Below, one piece after another: positions 1 to 7,057 of a stretch of 15,000 nt of DNA (the stretch's first letter is position 1; each line of letters starts with the position of its first letter). Origin of the DNA: PWND01 sp964601515 (GTDB taxonomy: Bacteria > Bacteroidota > Bacteroidia > Bacteroidales > UBA7960); the NCBI GenBank assembly GCA_964601515.1, contig CAZRNU010000069.1, positions 1-15,000 on the forward strand. Direction: 5' to 3'. Under the pieces are notes generated by a model, which was not told where the DNA came from, ran no database searches, and saw only the letters and a list, made by a program, of their open reading frames with translations. The translations under genes were made by a program, and so were the position numbers.

Positions 1-34
1 ATGCGGTTAAGAATCTCATTCAACGGGGATAGTT

Positions 35-166
35 ATGGTGTGTTATGAAAAAGCATTATCCTGTATTTTTGATTTTATGCACAAACATGGGTTCTGCTTT
101 GAAGAAAGTTTGAAATATCATAAATTGTTCAATGTGTACCAAACTTCAGCGAAGGGCGCGATATGA
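35..166 (+). CDS. Short unrecognised ORF, or 3' remnant of a broken gene, overlapping ftcD
   Basis: A 43-residue reading frame starting with MVCYEKAL and ending KGAI. Its TGA overlaps the ftcD start codon as ATGA, a common sign of translational coupling. The residue mix (aromatics, charged residues, a YHKLFNVYQTS segment) looks like real protein rather than noise. The frame is closed by a stop at 8-10, so it cannot simply be the tail of an intact gene entering from the left. Another frame is open from the window edge to the stop at 30-32 and reads AVKNLIQRG, so a frameshifted upstream gene whose tail continues here is possible. I do not recognise the family. It is either a genuine small protein made with FtcD, or the remnant of a longer gene. 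Confidence 0.4.
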   Translation: MVCYEKALSCIFDFMHKHGFCFEESLKYHKLFNVYQTSAKGAI

Positions 167-1800
167 GTATTATCAAGCAAATAACTAATGAAATAGAAGC
201 AGTTGAAGGCGTTAAACTTCTTGATGTTGATCCGGGTAAAGCCACAAATCGCACCGTAGTTACTTTAGTTGGAACTCCCGATGAAGTTATTGAGGCTGCT
301 TTTAGGGCAGTTAAAAAAGCTTCTCAATTAATTGATATGAGCAAGCATAAAGGAGAGCATCCAAGAATGGGAGCAACAGATGTTTGCCCTCTTGTACCGG
401 TTGCAAATATTTCGATGGAAGAAGTTGTTAAATATGCTCATAAGCTTGCTGAAAGAATTGGGAAAGAACTTTCAATTCCTGTTTATTGTTATGAAAGTGC
501 TGCAAAACTTCCCGAGAGAAAGAATTTGGCTAATTGTAGAAGTGGAGAATATGAAGGACTTCCTGCTAAACTGAAAAAACCGGAGTGGAAACCCGACTTT
601 GGGCCTGCTGAATTTAACGCTAAAGCAGGTGCAACTGCTGTTGGTGCTCGCGATTTCTTAGTAGCATACAATATAAATCTAAATACAACTTCAACTAGAA
701 GGGCAAATGCTATTGCATTCGATGTTAGAGAAAAAGGTCGTGTAAAAAGAACAGGCGACCCGGTTACCGGCAAAAAAGTTCTTGATGAGAAAGGTAATCC
801 AGTTTACATTCCAGGCACTCTTAAAGCTGTTAAAGCTATAGGTTGGTTTATTGAGGAATATGGTATAGCTCAAATATCAATGAATCTTACAAACGTAAGC
901 ATTACGCCTGTGCATGTTGCTTTCGAAGAAGTTTGCAACAAAGCTAATGAAAGAGGAATTAGAGTTACAGGCTCCGAACTTGTGGGCTTAGTACCTAAGA
1001 AAACTTTAATTGATGCAGGTAAGTACTTCCTTGCCAAACAACAAAGAAGTCTTGGTGTTTCAGAAAGTGAAATTATTAAAATAGCTGTAAAATCACTAGG
1101 TTTAGATGATCTAAAGCCATTCAACCCTAAAGAAAAAGTTATTGAATATCTTCTTGAAGATTCTTCAGATAAGAAGCTTGTTAGTATGAATCTTACTGAA
1201 TTTGCCAATGAAACTGCAAGTGAATCTCCTGCTCCCGGCGGTGGCTCTATATCTGCTTATGTTGCTGCGCTCGGTGTTTCCCTTGGTACAATGGTGGCCA
1301 ACCTTTCTTCTCACAAACGTGGTTGGGATGAAAAATGGGAGTATTTTAGCGAATGGGCTGAAAAAGGCCAGGCTATAAAAGATGAGCTTCTGTACCTTGT
1401 TGATGAAGATACTAATGCTTTCAATAAAATAATGGATGCTTTCGGCTTACCAAACTCTTCCGATGCTGATAAAAAAGCACGCAAACAAGCAATTGAAGAT
1501 GCTACCAAGTATGCTATTGAGATTCCATTCCGAGTTATGAAAAAATCATATGAGGCCATGGAAGTAATTGAAGCTATGGCAGAAAAAGGAAATCCAAATT
1601 CTGTTACAGATGCGGGCGTAGGTGGGCTTTGCGCAAGAACTGCTGTAATTGGAGCATTCCTTAATGTGAAAATTAACGGACAAGGACTTGAGGATAAGAA
1701 ATTCTTTGATAAAATTATGAAGGAAGCGAAATCCATTGAAGCCAAGGCCAGAAAGAAAGAAGAAGATATTATGAAGATTGTTGAAAGCAAAATTGCTTAA
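163..1800 (+). CDS. ftcD: Bifunctional glutamate formimidoyltransferase / formiminotetrahydrofolate cyclodeaminase
   Basis: Cytoplasmic folate enzyme at the end of the formiminoglutamate route of histidine breakdown. It transfers the formimino group from N-formimino-L-glutamate to tetrahydrofolate, then deaminates the product to 5,10-methenyl-THF and ammonia. At 545 residues it matches the fused eukaryote-like enzyme (about 540) rather than the separate single-domain bacterial forms. The transferase half covers about residues 1-330, with the conserved HPRMGATD segment at 66-73. The cyclodeaminase half (about 340-540) carries the glycine-rich ESPAPGGGS motif near 355 and TDAGVGG near 480. The ATG at 163 has a purine-rich AAGGG 8 bases ahead and gives the expected N-terminus. 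No other hut gene (hutH, hutU, hutI) is in the window, so any histidine pathway genes lie to the left or elsewhere. First large gene of a dense + strand cluster. Confidence 0.95.
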   Translation: MSIIKQITNEIEAVEGVKLLDVDPGKATNRTVVTLVGTPDEVIEAAFRAVKKASQLIDMSKHKGEHPRMGATDVCPLVPVANISMEEVVKYAHKLAERIGKELSIPVYCYESAAKLPERKNLANCRSGEYEGLPAKLKKPEWKPDFGPAEFNAKAGATAVGARDFLVAYNINLNTTSTRRANAIAFDVREKGRVKRTGDPVTGKKVLDEKGNPVYIPGTLKAVKAIGWFIEEYGIAQISMNLTNVSITPVHVAFEEVCNKANERGIRVTGSELVGLVPKKTLIDAGKYFLAKQQRSLGVSESEIIKIAVKSLGLDDLKPFNPKEKVIEYLLEDSSDKKLVSMNLTEFANETASESPAPGGGSISAYVAALGVSLGTMVANLSSHKRGWDEKWEYFSEWAEKGQAIKDELLYLVDEDTNAFNKIMDAFGLPNSSDADKKARKQAIEDATKYAIEIPFRVMKKSYEAMEVIEAMAEKGNPNSVTDAGVGGLCARTAVIGAFLNVKINGQGLEDKKFFDKIMKEAKSIEAKARKKEEDIMKIVESKIA

Positions 1801-1805
1801 TAGGG

Positions 1806-2870
1806 ATGCTTAAAAAGCCTACATTAATTGTAAGTGAATCAATTTGCAGAAATAACATTGAGAAAATGTATTCAAAGGCTTTTGGTTCAGGAACAGTTAT
1901 TAGGCCGCATTTCAAAACTCATCAGAACTCTACAATAGGAAAATGGTATAAAGAAGCCGGTGTAAATAAAATCACTGTTTCTTCAGTTTCTATGGCGTTG
2001 ATGTTTGCCGAGCAAGGCTGGGATGATATTTTTATTGCTTTCCCGCTTAATATTAATGAAATTGAAGATATTCATGCTTTATCTCGCAGAATTAAAGTTG
2101 GTGTGCTGGTTTCATGCCCTGATTCTGCTCAAGCGATTGTAAATCATATTGAATCTAAGGTCGATGTTTATCTTAAAATAGACGTAGGCACTTATAGAAC
2201 CGGCTTTTTGCCTGAAGATATTGATGCCATCTCAAAGTCTATTGATTGTATTTCTAAAAACAAGTTTTTATGCTTTAAAGGATTTGCTGCGCATGCCGGT
2301 CATACTTACAATGCTTTAAGTCACGACGAAATACGCTCGATATACAGAATTGGAATAGATTCTTTATTGAAACTCAAAAAACACTTTATTAAAAATTTCC
2401 CTGATATTATTATATCTTGGGGCGACACTCCGTCTTGTAGCATAATTAATAATTTTTCAGATGTTGATGAAATCAGGCCGGGGAACTTTGTTTTCTACGA
2501 TCTTATGCAGCTAAATCTTAAGGTTTGTAAACCTGATGAAATAGCCTTAATTATTGCTTGCCCTGTTGTTGCAAAGCACTCCGACCGAAACGAGATTGTA
2601 ATCTATGGCGGAGCTGTTCATTTGTCTAAAGATAACATTACTATTAATGGTAAATCCATTTTTGGAATGTTAGTGAAATTGCATAATGACCTAAAATGGG
2701 AATTTTTTAATGAACCAATTTATGTTGATAGGATATCTCAGGAACATGGAATTATTAAGGTTAACGCTGAAGTTTTCAATAATATTAAGATTGGTGATTT
2801 TATAGGCATAGTTCCTGTTCACTCTTGTTTGGCTGTCGATTTAATTAAGGAGTTTCATTTTATTCAATAA
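1806..2870 (+). CDS. DSD1 / D-threonine aldolase-like PLP enzyme (alanine racemase fold)
   Basis: Fold type III PLP enzyme of 354 residues. The N-terminal RPHFKTH motif places the likely Schiff-base lysine at Lys37, as in the RPHxKTH motif of D-serine dehydratase (DSD1) and D-threonine aldolase. Near the C-terminus VPVHSC gives His339 and Cys341, matching the His-x-Cys zinc pair known from DSD1-type D-serine dehydratases. The TYRTGF segment and the C-terminal beta domain also fit. Family relatives act on D-3-hydroxy amino acids (D-serine, D-threonine, D-3-hydroxyaspartate); the substrate here cannot be read from sequence. It starts 5 bp after the ftcD stop, so the two are almost certainly co-transcribed. 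A link between the two activities is inference only; both would release nitrogen from amino acids. D-serine dehydratase is favoured over an aldolase because of the His-x-Cys pair. Confidence 0.75.
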   Translation: MLKKPTLIVSESICRNNIEKMYSKAFGSGTVIRPHFKTHQNSTIGKWYKEAGVNKITVSSVSMALMFAEQGWDDIFIAFPLNINEIEDIHALSRRIKVGVLVSCPDSAQAIVNHIESKVDVYLKIDVGTYRTGFLPEDIDAISKSIDCISKNKFLCFKGFAAHAGHTYNALSHDEIRSIYRIGIDSLLKLKKHFIKNFPDIIISWGDTPSCSIINNFSDVDEIRPGNFVFYDLMQLNLKVCKPDEIALIIACPVVAKHSDRNEIVIYGGAVHLSKDNITINGKSIFGMLVKLHNDLKWEFFNEPIYVDRISQEHGIIKVNAEVFNNIKIGDFIGIVPVHSCLAVDLIKEFHFIQ

Positions 2871-2872
2871 GA

Positions 2873-4102
2873 ATGTCAAAGGTTAAAAACATATCGATTG
2901 ATGATTATAATTACAGTCTGCCTGAAGGCTATATTGCTTCTCATCCTTTACCTGAGAGGGATAGATCACGTTTGTTGATTTCCCGAAATGGGTTAATATC
3001 TGAAGATGTTTTTAATCAAATACATAAATACTTGCCTGAAAATAGTCTTGTCGTATTTAACGATACAAAGGTAGTTCAGGCAAGGCTTGAGTTTTTTAAA
3101 GCAACCGGAGCCAGAATTGAAATTTTTTGTTTGCAACCTTATGATGAAAAGGATGTTCAGGTTTCTTTAACAAAAGGCAGTCCTGTAAAATGGAAATGTC
3201 TAGTTGGCAATGCAAAAAAATGGAAAGAAGATTTTCTTGAGATTCGAAATGCTCATGAAAACATTGTTTTAAAAGCCGGGCAAATTGCTGCTGATGAAGA
3301 CTCCCGAATTATTGAGTTTTCTTGGGAGCCTGCAAATAAATCATTTGCTGAAATTCTCGATATAGCAGGGAAAACTCCCCTGCCTCCATATATCTCAAGG
3401 AATCCGATTGATGAAGATAAATGCAGATATCAAACCATATATGCCAATAAAGAAGGCTCTGTAGCTGCCCCTACTGCCGGATTGCATTTTACATCTGAAG
3501 TGCTTGAGGAGTTAAAAAGGCGAAATATTCAAACAGCAAATCTTACTCTTCATGTTGGAGCCGGAACTTTTAAGCCTGTTTCTGCTAAAAGTATTGGAGA
3601 ACATAATATGCATTCTGAAGAGATTGTTATTAATATTCAAACAGTTCAAAAACTTAAAGAATACTCAGACAAAACAATTATTTGCGTTGGCACAACTTCT
3701 GTTAGAACTTTGGAATCACTATATTGGTGGGGTGTTAAGTTGATTAGAGGATATATTCCTGATAATCATTTTTTCGAATTGTCGCAATGGTTTCCCTACG
3801 AAGTGGACTCTAATAATGTTGATTTCTCAGATGCCTTAAGTGCAATTTCTAATTATATGCAAGAGAATGGCTTGGCTTATGTAAAAGGCAAAACTGAACT
3901 AATAATTGCTCCCGGTTACGATTATAAAACTGCCAAAGTTTTAATTACTAACTTCCATCAGCCAAAAAGTACTTTATTGTTACTTGTTGCTGCTTTTATT
4001 GGCGACTCATGGAAGACAGCCTATCAATTTGCATTAAATAACAAATTTCGATTTTTAAGCTATGGAGATAGCTGCTTGTTTTTTAAGTCAACAATAAAAT
4101 GA
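2873..4102 (+). CDS. queA: S-adenosylmethionine:tRNA ribosyltransferase-isomerase, long form
   Basis: QueA moves the ribosyl group of SAM onto 7-aminomethyl-7-deazaguanine at position 34 of tRNAs with GUN anticodons, forming epoxyqueuosine. Signatures are present in order: an N-terminal YSLPEGYIASHPLPERDRSR segment, VVFNDTKVVQARL near residue 63, SVAAPTAGLHFT near 200, LHVGAGTF near 230, VGTTSVRTLES near 275-285, and TNFHQPKSTLLLLV near 360. At 409 residues it is about 55 longer than the classical enzyme (about 350). The extra length is mostly an insertion of roughly 45 residues between TLES and KTELIIAPGY, where the usual protein has a short linker. The ATG lies 2 bp after the preceding stop, so translation is probably coupled. 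A divergent paralogue with altered tRNA specificity is possible, but the conserved core favours ordinary QueA chemistry. Confidence 0.88.
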   Translation: MSKVKNISIDDYNYSLPEGYIASHPLPERDRSRLLISRNGLISEDVFNQIHKYLPENSLVVFNDTKVVQARLEFFKATGARIEIFCLQPYDEKDVQVSLTKGSPVKWKCLVGNAKKWKEDFLEIRNAHENIVLKAGQIAADEDSRIIEFSWEPANKSFAEILDIAGKTPLPPYISRNPIDEDKCRYQTIYANKEGSVAAPTAGLHFTSEVLEELKRRNIQTANLTLHVGAGTFKPVSAKSIGEHNMHSEEIVINIQTVQKLKEYSDKTIICVGTTSVRTLESLYWWGVKLIRGYIPDNHFFELSQWFPYEVDSNNVDFSDALSAISNYMQENGLAYVKGKTELIIAPGYDYKTAKVLITNFHQPKSTLLLLVAAFIGDSWKTAYQFALNNKFRFLSYGDSCLFFKSTIK

Positions 4103-4118
4103 TTTATTTTTGATTGAT

Positions 4119-4832
4119 ATGAAGAAAAACTCCGACATATTTGGATTAGCTTTTAAGGATTTCCTTGAAGGCCATACAGATGGAAAGATTATTATTAAAA
4201 CAGATGTATCGGGAATAGAGGAACTTCCTGTTATGTATTTTTTCAGAGGTAAGGATGAATTACCGGAGTGGGAACAGATTGCTCTGAAAATGTGCAGGGG
4301 GCGAGTTTTGGATGCAGGTGCAGGCGCAGGAAGCCATGCACTAATTCTTCAGGACATGAATCTGAATGTTGTTGCTATGGATATTTCCGAAGGTGCTGTA
4401 GAAATAATGAAGCATAGAGGAGTGAAAAATGCAGTATGTTCTGATTTTCACAGCTTTAGTGATAACAAAAAATTTGATACTATATTGTTTTTAATGAATG
4501 GAATAGGTCTGGCCGGTAATTTAGAAGGCTTGAAAAATACTCTTGACCATTGCAGAAAATTATTGAATACAAACGGACAGATAATTCTTGAATCATCAGA
4601 CCTTATATATCTATATGAGGATAATGAAGGCGCTTTTTGTATAAATCTTGCTGACAAATACTATGGAGAAGTAGAGTATGTTTTATCATATAAAAAGCAA
4701 AAAGGAGAAAAATTTAACTGGCTTTATGTAGATTACGACAATTTAGAAGCTGTAGCAGCCCTAAGCGGTTTTAAATCTGAGCTATTGTATAAAGGTGATA
4801 ATTATAATTATCTGGCAGTTTTAAGGAAATAA
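4119..4832 (+). CDS. Class I SAM-dependent methyltransferase, substrate unknown
   Basis: A 237-residue cytoplasmic protein with a Rossmann-type SAM site: motif I VLDAGAGAGSHAL near residues 63-75, then an acidic strand end (VVAMDIS), a CSDF segment for the adenine contact, and TILFLMNGIGL as motif IV. The C-terminal half (EYVLSYKKQKGEKFNWLYV) resembles small-molecule methyltransferases of the Methyltransf_11/25 type; no target-specific motif is visible. The ATG at 4119 (MKKNSD) is preferred. An in-frame TTG at 4110 would add three residues (MID) without any clear ribosome site. It follows queA by 16 bp and ends at a strong terminator, so it is the last gene of the ftcD cluster. Sitting after queA hints at an RNA or cofactor target, but that is only context. 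Confidence 0.8.
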   Translation: MKKNSDIFGLAFKDFLEGHTDGKIIIKTDVSGIEELPVMYFFRGKDELPEWEQIALKMCRGRVLDAGAGAGSHALILQDMNLNVVAMDISEGAVEIMKHRGVKNAVCSDFHSFSDNKKFDTILFLMNGIGLAGNLEGLKNTLDHCRKLLNTNGQIILESSDLIYLYEDNEGAFCINLADKYYGEVEYVLSYKKQKGEKFNWLYVDYDNLEAVAALSGFKSELLYKGDNYNYLAVLRK

Positions 4833-4861
4833 AAAAAGCTGACCTTTTGAGTCAGCTTTTC
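4831..4861. terminator. Bidirectional intrinsic terminator
   Basis: A perfect 10-bp stem (AAAAGCTGAC at 4834-4843 against GTCAGCTTTT at 4851-4860) with a 7-base loop. The + strand ends in a T run, and the opposite strand also ends in seven T (the A run at 4831-4837). It lies right after the methyltransferase stop and 18 bp beyond the stop of the converging membrane-protein gene, so it can end both transcripts. Confidence 0.9.
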
Positions 4862-4878
4862 GAAAATTTCGTTTGAAA

Positions 4879-5286
4879 TTATGCCATGTGTTTTGATTTT
4901 TGTGCATAAAGAATAATAAACAAAACTGTAGCAGCAAGACTTAAAATTAATGAGAAAGGTCCAAAGTTAAAGATTGTACCCAAAATGAAAATTAGAATCT
5001 GAGCAACTAAGTAAAGATAGAATCCAAGTTTCTTTAATTTTAACATCATTAATACACCAAAAATTGATACTCCGTATAATATAAACATAAGGAAGTGTGG
5101 AAAAAACGGAGCAACTCCACCTGGAACAATAAAAATACCAACACCGGGTAAAAGAGCAAGTACACTTACTATGCCAATTCCTGGAATCATTGATAATAAA
5201 GAAAATAATGCAGCAATTCCACCACCAATTAGAGAAAGAATTCCTAATACTTTTAAACCTGAAGGCATTTCGTTAGTTTGTGTCAT
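4879..5286 (-). CDS. Small integral membrane protein, function unknown
   Basis: A 135-residue very hydrophobic protein. After a short polar N-terminus (MTQTNEMPSG) there are at least four probable membrane segments, at about residues 11-32, 63-83, 86-106 and 109-128. Between the first and second lies a glycine/proline-rich apolar stretch (PGIGIVSVLALLPGVG, then VPGGVAPFFP) that could be a re-entrant loop or a fifth segment. A basic LKLKKLG turn separates two of the helices, and the tail (YAQKSKHMA) is polar and basic. No catalytic or transport motif is visible. It is a single gene converging on the ftcD cluster and sharing its terminator; its start faces the mnmD-like gene 103 bp away. No clear TAnnTTTG promoter was found in that gap. 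Confidence 0.75.
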   Translation of the reverse strand: MTQTNEMPSGLKVLGILSLIGGGIAALFSLLSMIPGIGIVSVLALLPGVGIFIVPGGVAPFFPHFLMFILYGVSIFGVLMMLKLKKLGFYLYLVAQILIFILGTIFNFGPFSLILSLAATVLFIILYAQKSKHMA

Positions 5287-5389
5287 AATTTAAATTGTTT
5301 AATTGTTAGTAAATGATTTAATTTCGAATTAAAATTATAGACTTTTTTTGTTGTTTTATATTACAAGTTGTTAATAAATGTGAAAACCT

Positions 5390-6070
5390 ATGATAGACTT
5401 TTCAAGAAGAAAAATAATAAAAACTACAGATGGATCAAATACTTTGAAACTCAAAGATATAGATGAGAACTTCCATTCCGGCAATGGTGCTGTAACTGAA
5501 TCAATTCATATTTTTATTAATAACGGTTTACTTTACAAAGCTGAAAACAAAAAAGAGATTAAAATTCTTGAAGTAGGATTAGGAACCGGATTGAATGCAC
5601 TTCTGTCAATTATAAAGGCTCAAGAGCTTAATTTGAATATATATTATAAAGCATATGAAGCATTTCCATTAATTGAACCTGAGTATAAATCACTCAATTA
5701 CTATGAAATATTAGGCAATGATTCAAAAAACCTTTTTTATTCTATTCACCGGTGCGATTTTGATAAAGAAATATTTGTCAATAATCATTTTTTATTTATC
5801 AAGAGAAATGAAAAGATAGAAGCCGCCAAGTTGGAAGCTGATTTCTATGATATTGTATATTTTGATGCTTTTGCTCCGGATGTTCAACCGGAATTGTGGA
5901 CTATCGATATTTTTAAACAAATATATGCCTCTTTAAAGAATAATGGCCTGTTAATAACTTACTCAGCCAAAGGATTAGTTAGAAGAAACTTAAAAAGTTC
6001 AGGTTTTATTATAGAGAAGTTGACAGGGCCCCCCGGCAAAAGAGAGATTACCAGGGCAGTAAAAAAATAA
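5390..6070 (+). CDS. mnmD: Stand-alone MnmD-type tRNA wobble-uridine methyltransferase
   Basis: Matches the methyltransferase half of E. coli MnmC (family DUF752), which converts 5-aminomethyl(-2-thio)uridine at tRNA position 34 to the methylaminomethyl form using SAM. The protein has 226 residues and no FAD oxidase half, as expected for the free-standing MnmD type. Visible motifs: the HSGNGAVTESIHIFINNGL segment at residues 29-47, SAM motif I LEVGLGTGLNALLS from residue 60, DIVYFDAFAPDVQPELW near 160, and the diagnostic GPPGKREITRA at the very C-terminus. The start at 5390 gives MIDFSRRKIIKTTDGS, the normal family N-terminus. It stands alone, between the divergent membrane-protein gene and a convergent small lipoprotein gene. 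Family assignment is strong; whether the substrate is nm5U or nm5s2U is not visible. Confidence 0.9.
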   Translation: MIDFSRRKIIKTTDGSNTLKLKDIDENFHSGNGAVTESIHIFINNGLLYKAENKKEIKILEVGLGTGLNALLSIIKAQELNLNIYYKAYEAFPLIEPEYKSLNYYEILGNDSKNLFYSIHRCDFDKEIFVNNHFLFIKRNEKIEAAKLEADFYDIVYFDAFAPDVQPELWTIDIFKQIYASLKNNGLLITYSAKGLVRRNLKSSGFIIEKLTGPPGKREITRAVKK

Positions 6071-6087
6071 ATATAAGAGGTTGTTAA

Positions 6088-6222
6088 CTATTTTTCTTCT
6101 GAAGCGTCAGCTAATTCTTCAGTCTGATTGCTTTGTCCGTTATGTAAACTAGCAGTAGGAGCATAATATGAACAAGATCCTAATAAAATAATTACGGCAA
6201 TAAATAAAACTATTCTTTTCAT
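6088..6222 (-). CDS. Small lipoprotein, 44 residues
   Basis: A complete short gene read on the - strand. The product starts MKRIVLFIAVIILLGSC: two basic residues, an apolar helix, then a lipobox LLGSC, with Cys17 as the predicted lipidated residue. The mature part is only about 28 residues, rich in Ser, Asn, Gln and Glu, and ends ADASEEK. It should be exported and anchored in a membrane, most likely the outer membrane in this phylum. Function unknown. The stop lies 17 bp from the stop of the converging mnmD gene, with no hairpin between. A Bacteroidota-like -7 box about 54 bp upstream of the start supports its being expressed. The clean signal sequence and lipobox make chance unlikely. Confidence 0.72.
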   Translation of the reverse strand: MKRIVLFIAVIILLGSCSYYAPTASLHNGQSNQTEELADASEEK

Positions 6223-6524
6223 TTTGTTATATTTGGTAAATTTATATAATGAATTAATTAGTCAATTAAACAGTGCAAAAGTATAATGGTTTTTTCCTAT
6301 TTTACTAGTAATAATACTTAGATGTATTTTTGAATTATTTTTACGTTTGATGTTATTGAAATTTATAAAAGAAACAGCTGTTTGCAACTAATAATTATAT
6401 TCGTTAGTCTATTAATTGAGACTAGGCGCAAGGCACGTTAAATAATGTTAAAGTTTAGATTTAGTGATTATATTATTTTACGTTTTGGATAGTAATAAAT
6501 GACTAAATAAATAGTATTGCATTT
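6223..6524. other. 302-bp intergenic region between divergent genes
   Basis: It holds a probable - strand -7 box for the small lipoprotein gene (6276-6283), a perfect 12-bp palindrome AAACAGCTGTTT (6372-6383), and an inverted repeat TAGTCT/AGACTA (6405-6424). No RNA gene or convincing reading frame was seen. For the + strand siaB-like gene the only promoter-like element near the start is TACGTTTTG (6479-6487), which has one base too many in the spacer of TAnnTTTG and no clear -33 box. Confidence 0.6.
6276..6283 (-). promoter_or_regulatory. Probable -7 box for the small lipoprotein gene
   Basis: On the - strand this reads TACTTTTG, an exact match to the Bacteroidota TAnnTTTG element. It would start RNA about 45-50 bases before the lipoprotein ATG. 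No good TTTG -33 box is seen at the right distance, so the call is moderate. Confidence 0.45.
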
Positions 6525-7055
6525 ATGGATAAAAACAATGATATGGTTTATTATTCGGGAGATTTTAATAAATCTGAAATTGATAAAATATTATCACAGA
6601 TAAAGGAGAAGCTAAATGAACAAAGCGTAGATCCTCAGGTTATAAGGAGAATATACTCTGCTTCGGTAGAATGTTTGGATAATATTTTAAAGCATACTCC
6701 TAAGGGATGTGATGAGGAGGAGATTAATCTTCTAAATAATTACCCTAGCAAGTTCAGTCTCAAAAGAGAAAATGATTTTTTCAATCTTTTGGCAGGAAAT
6801 GTTATTTCAGATGAATGTATAGAGCCTTTAAAAACAAAATTCGAGGTATTAGCGTCCTTGAAGTCTGCAAATCTTATGCATCTTCATAAAAAAAAGCTAC
6901 TTGCTGCAGAGATTTCTGAAAAAGGCGGAGCAGGATTAGGATTAATTATTATTTCAAGGCTATCCGGGAAAAAAATAAAATATGATTTTGAAAAAATTAA
7001 CAATAAGTTTTCTTACTTTGCACTGCAAATTGAGTTTTCAAATATTCTTGATTAA
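6525..7055 (+). CDS. SiaB-family protein kinase (DUF6272, GHKL ATPase fold)
   Basis: A 176-residue soluble protein of the SiaB type. In Pseudomonas aeruginosa SiaB phosphorylates SiaC. Visible GHKL features: an N-box-like helix VECLDNILKHT with Glu49, Asn53 and His57, and a glycine-rich lid GGAGLGLI at residues 134-141, followed by the LSGKKIKYDF strand. The region between (about 60-130) is mostly helical and charged. There is no receiver, sensor or membrane segment, so input must come from a partner. The start at 6525 follows an in-frame AT-rich leader and gives MDKNNDMVYYSGDF. The siaC-like gene begins 2 bp after the stop, so the kinase and its probable substrate are made together. No SiaA-type phosphatase or SiaD-type diguanylate cyclase gene lies nearby. 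Confidence 0.82.
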   Translation: MDKNNDMVYYSGDFNKSEIDKILSQIKEKLNEQSVDPQVIRRIYSASVECLDNILKHTPKGCDEEEINLLNNYPSKFSLKRENDFFNLLAGNVISDECIEPLKTKFEVLASLKSANLMHLHKKKLLAAEISEKGGAGLGLIIISRLSGKKIKYDFEKINNKFSYFALQIEFSNILD

Positions 7056-7057
7056 AT

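Noticed and set aside
1311..1790. 159-residue reverse-strand frame within ftcD
   Set aside because: Antisense to the strongly conserved cyclodeaminase domain; its serine/phenylalanine-rich content is what an antisense frame of AT-rich DNA gives.
6342..6349. TACGTTTG as the siaB-like promoter
   Set aside because: It matches the -7 box, but the only nearby TTTG is 9 bases away instead of about 19, and the start codon is about 175 bases downstream.
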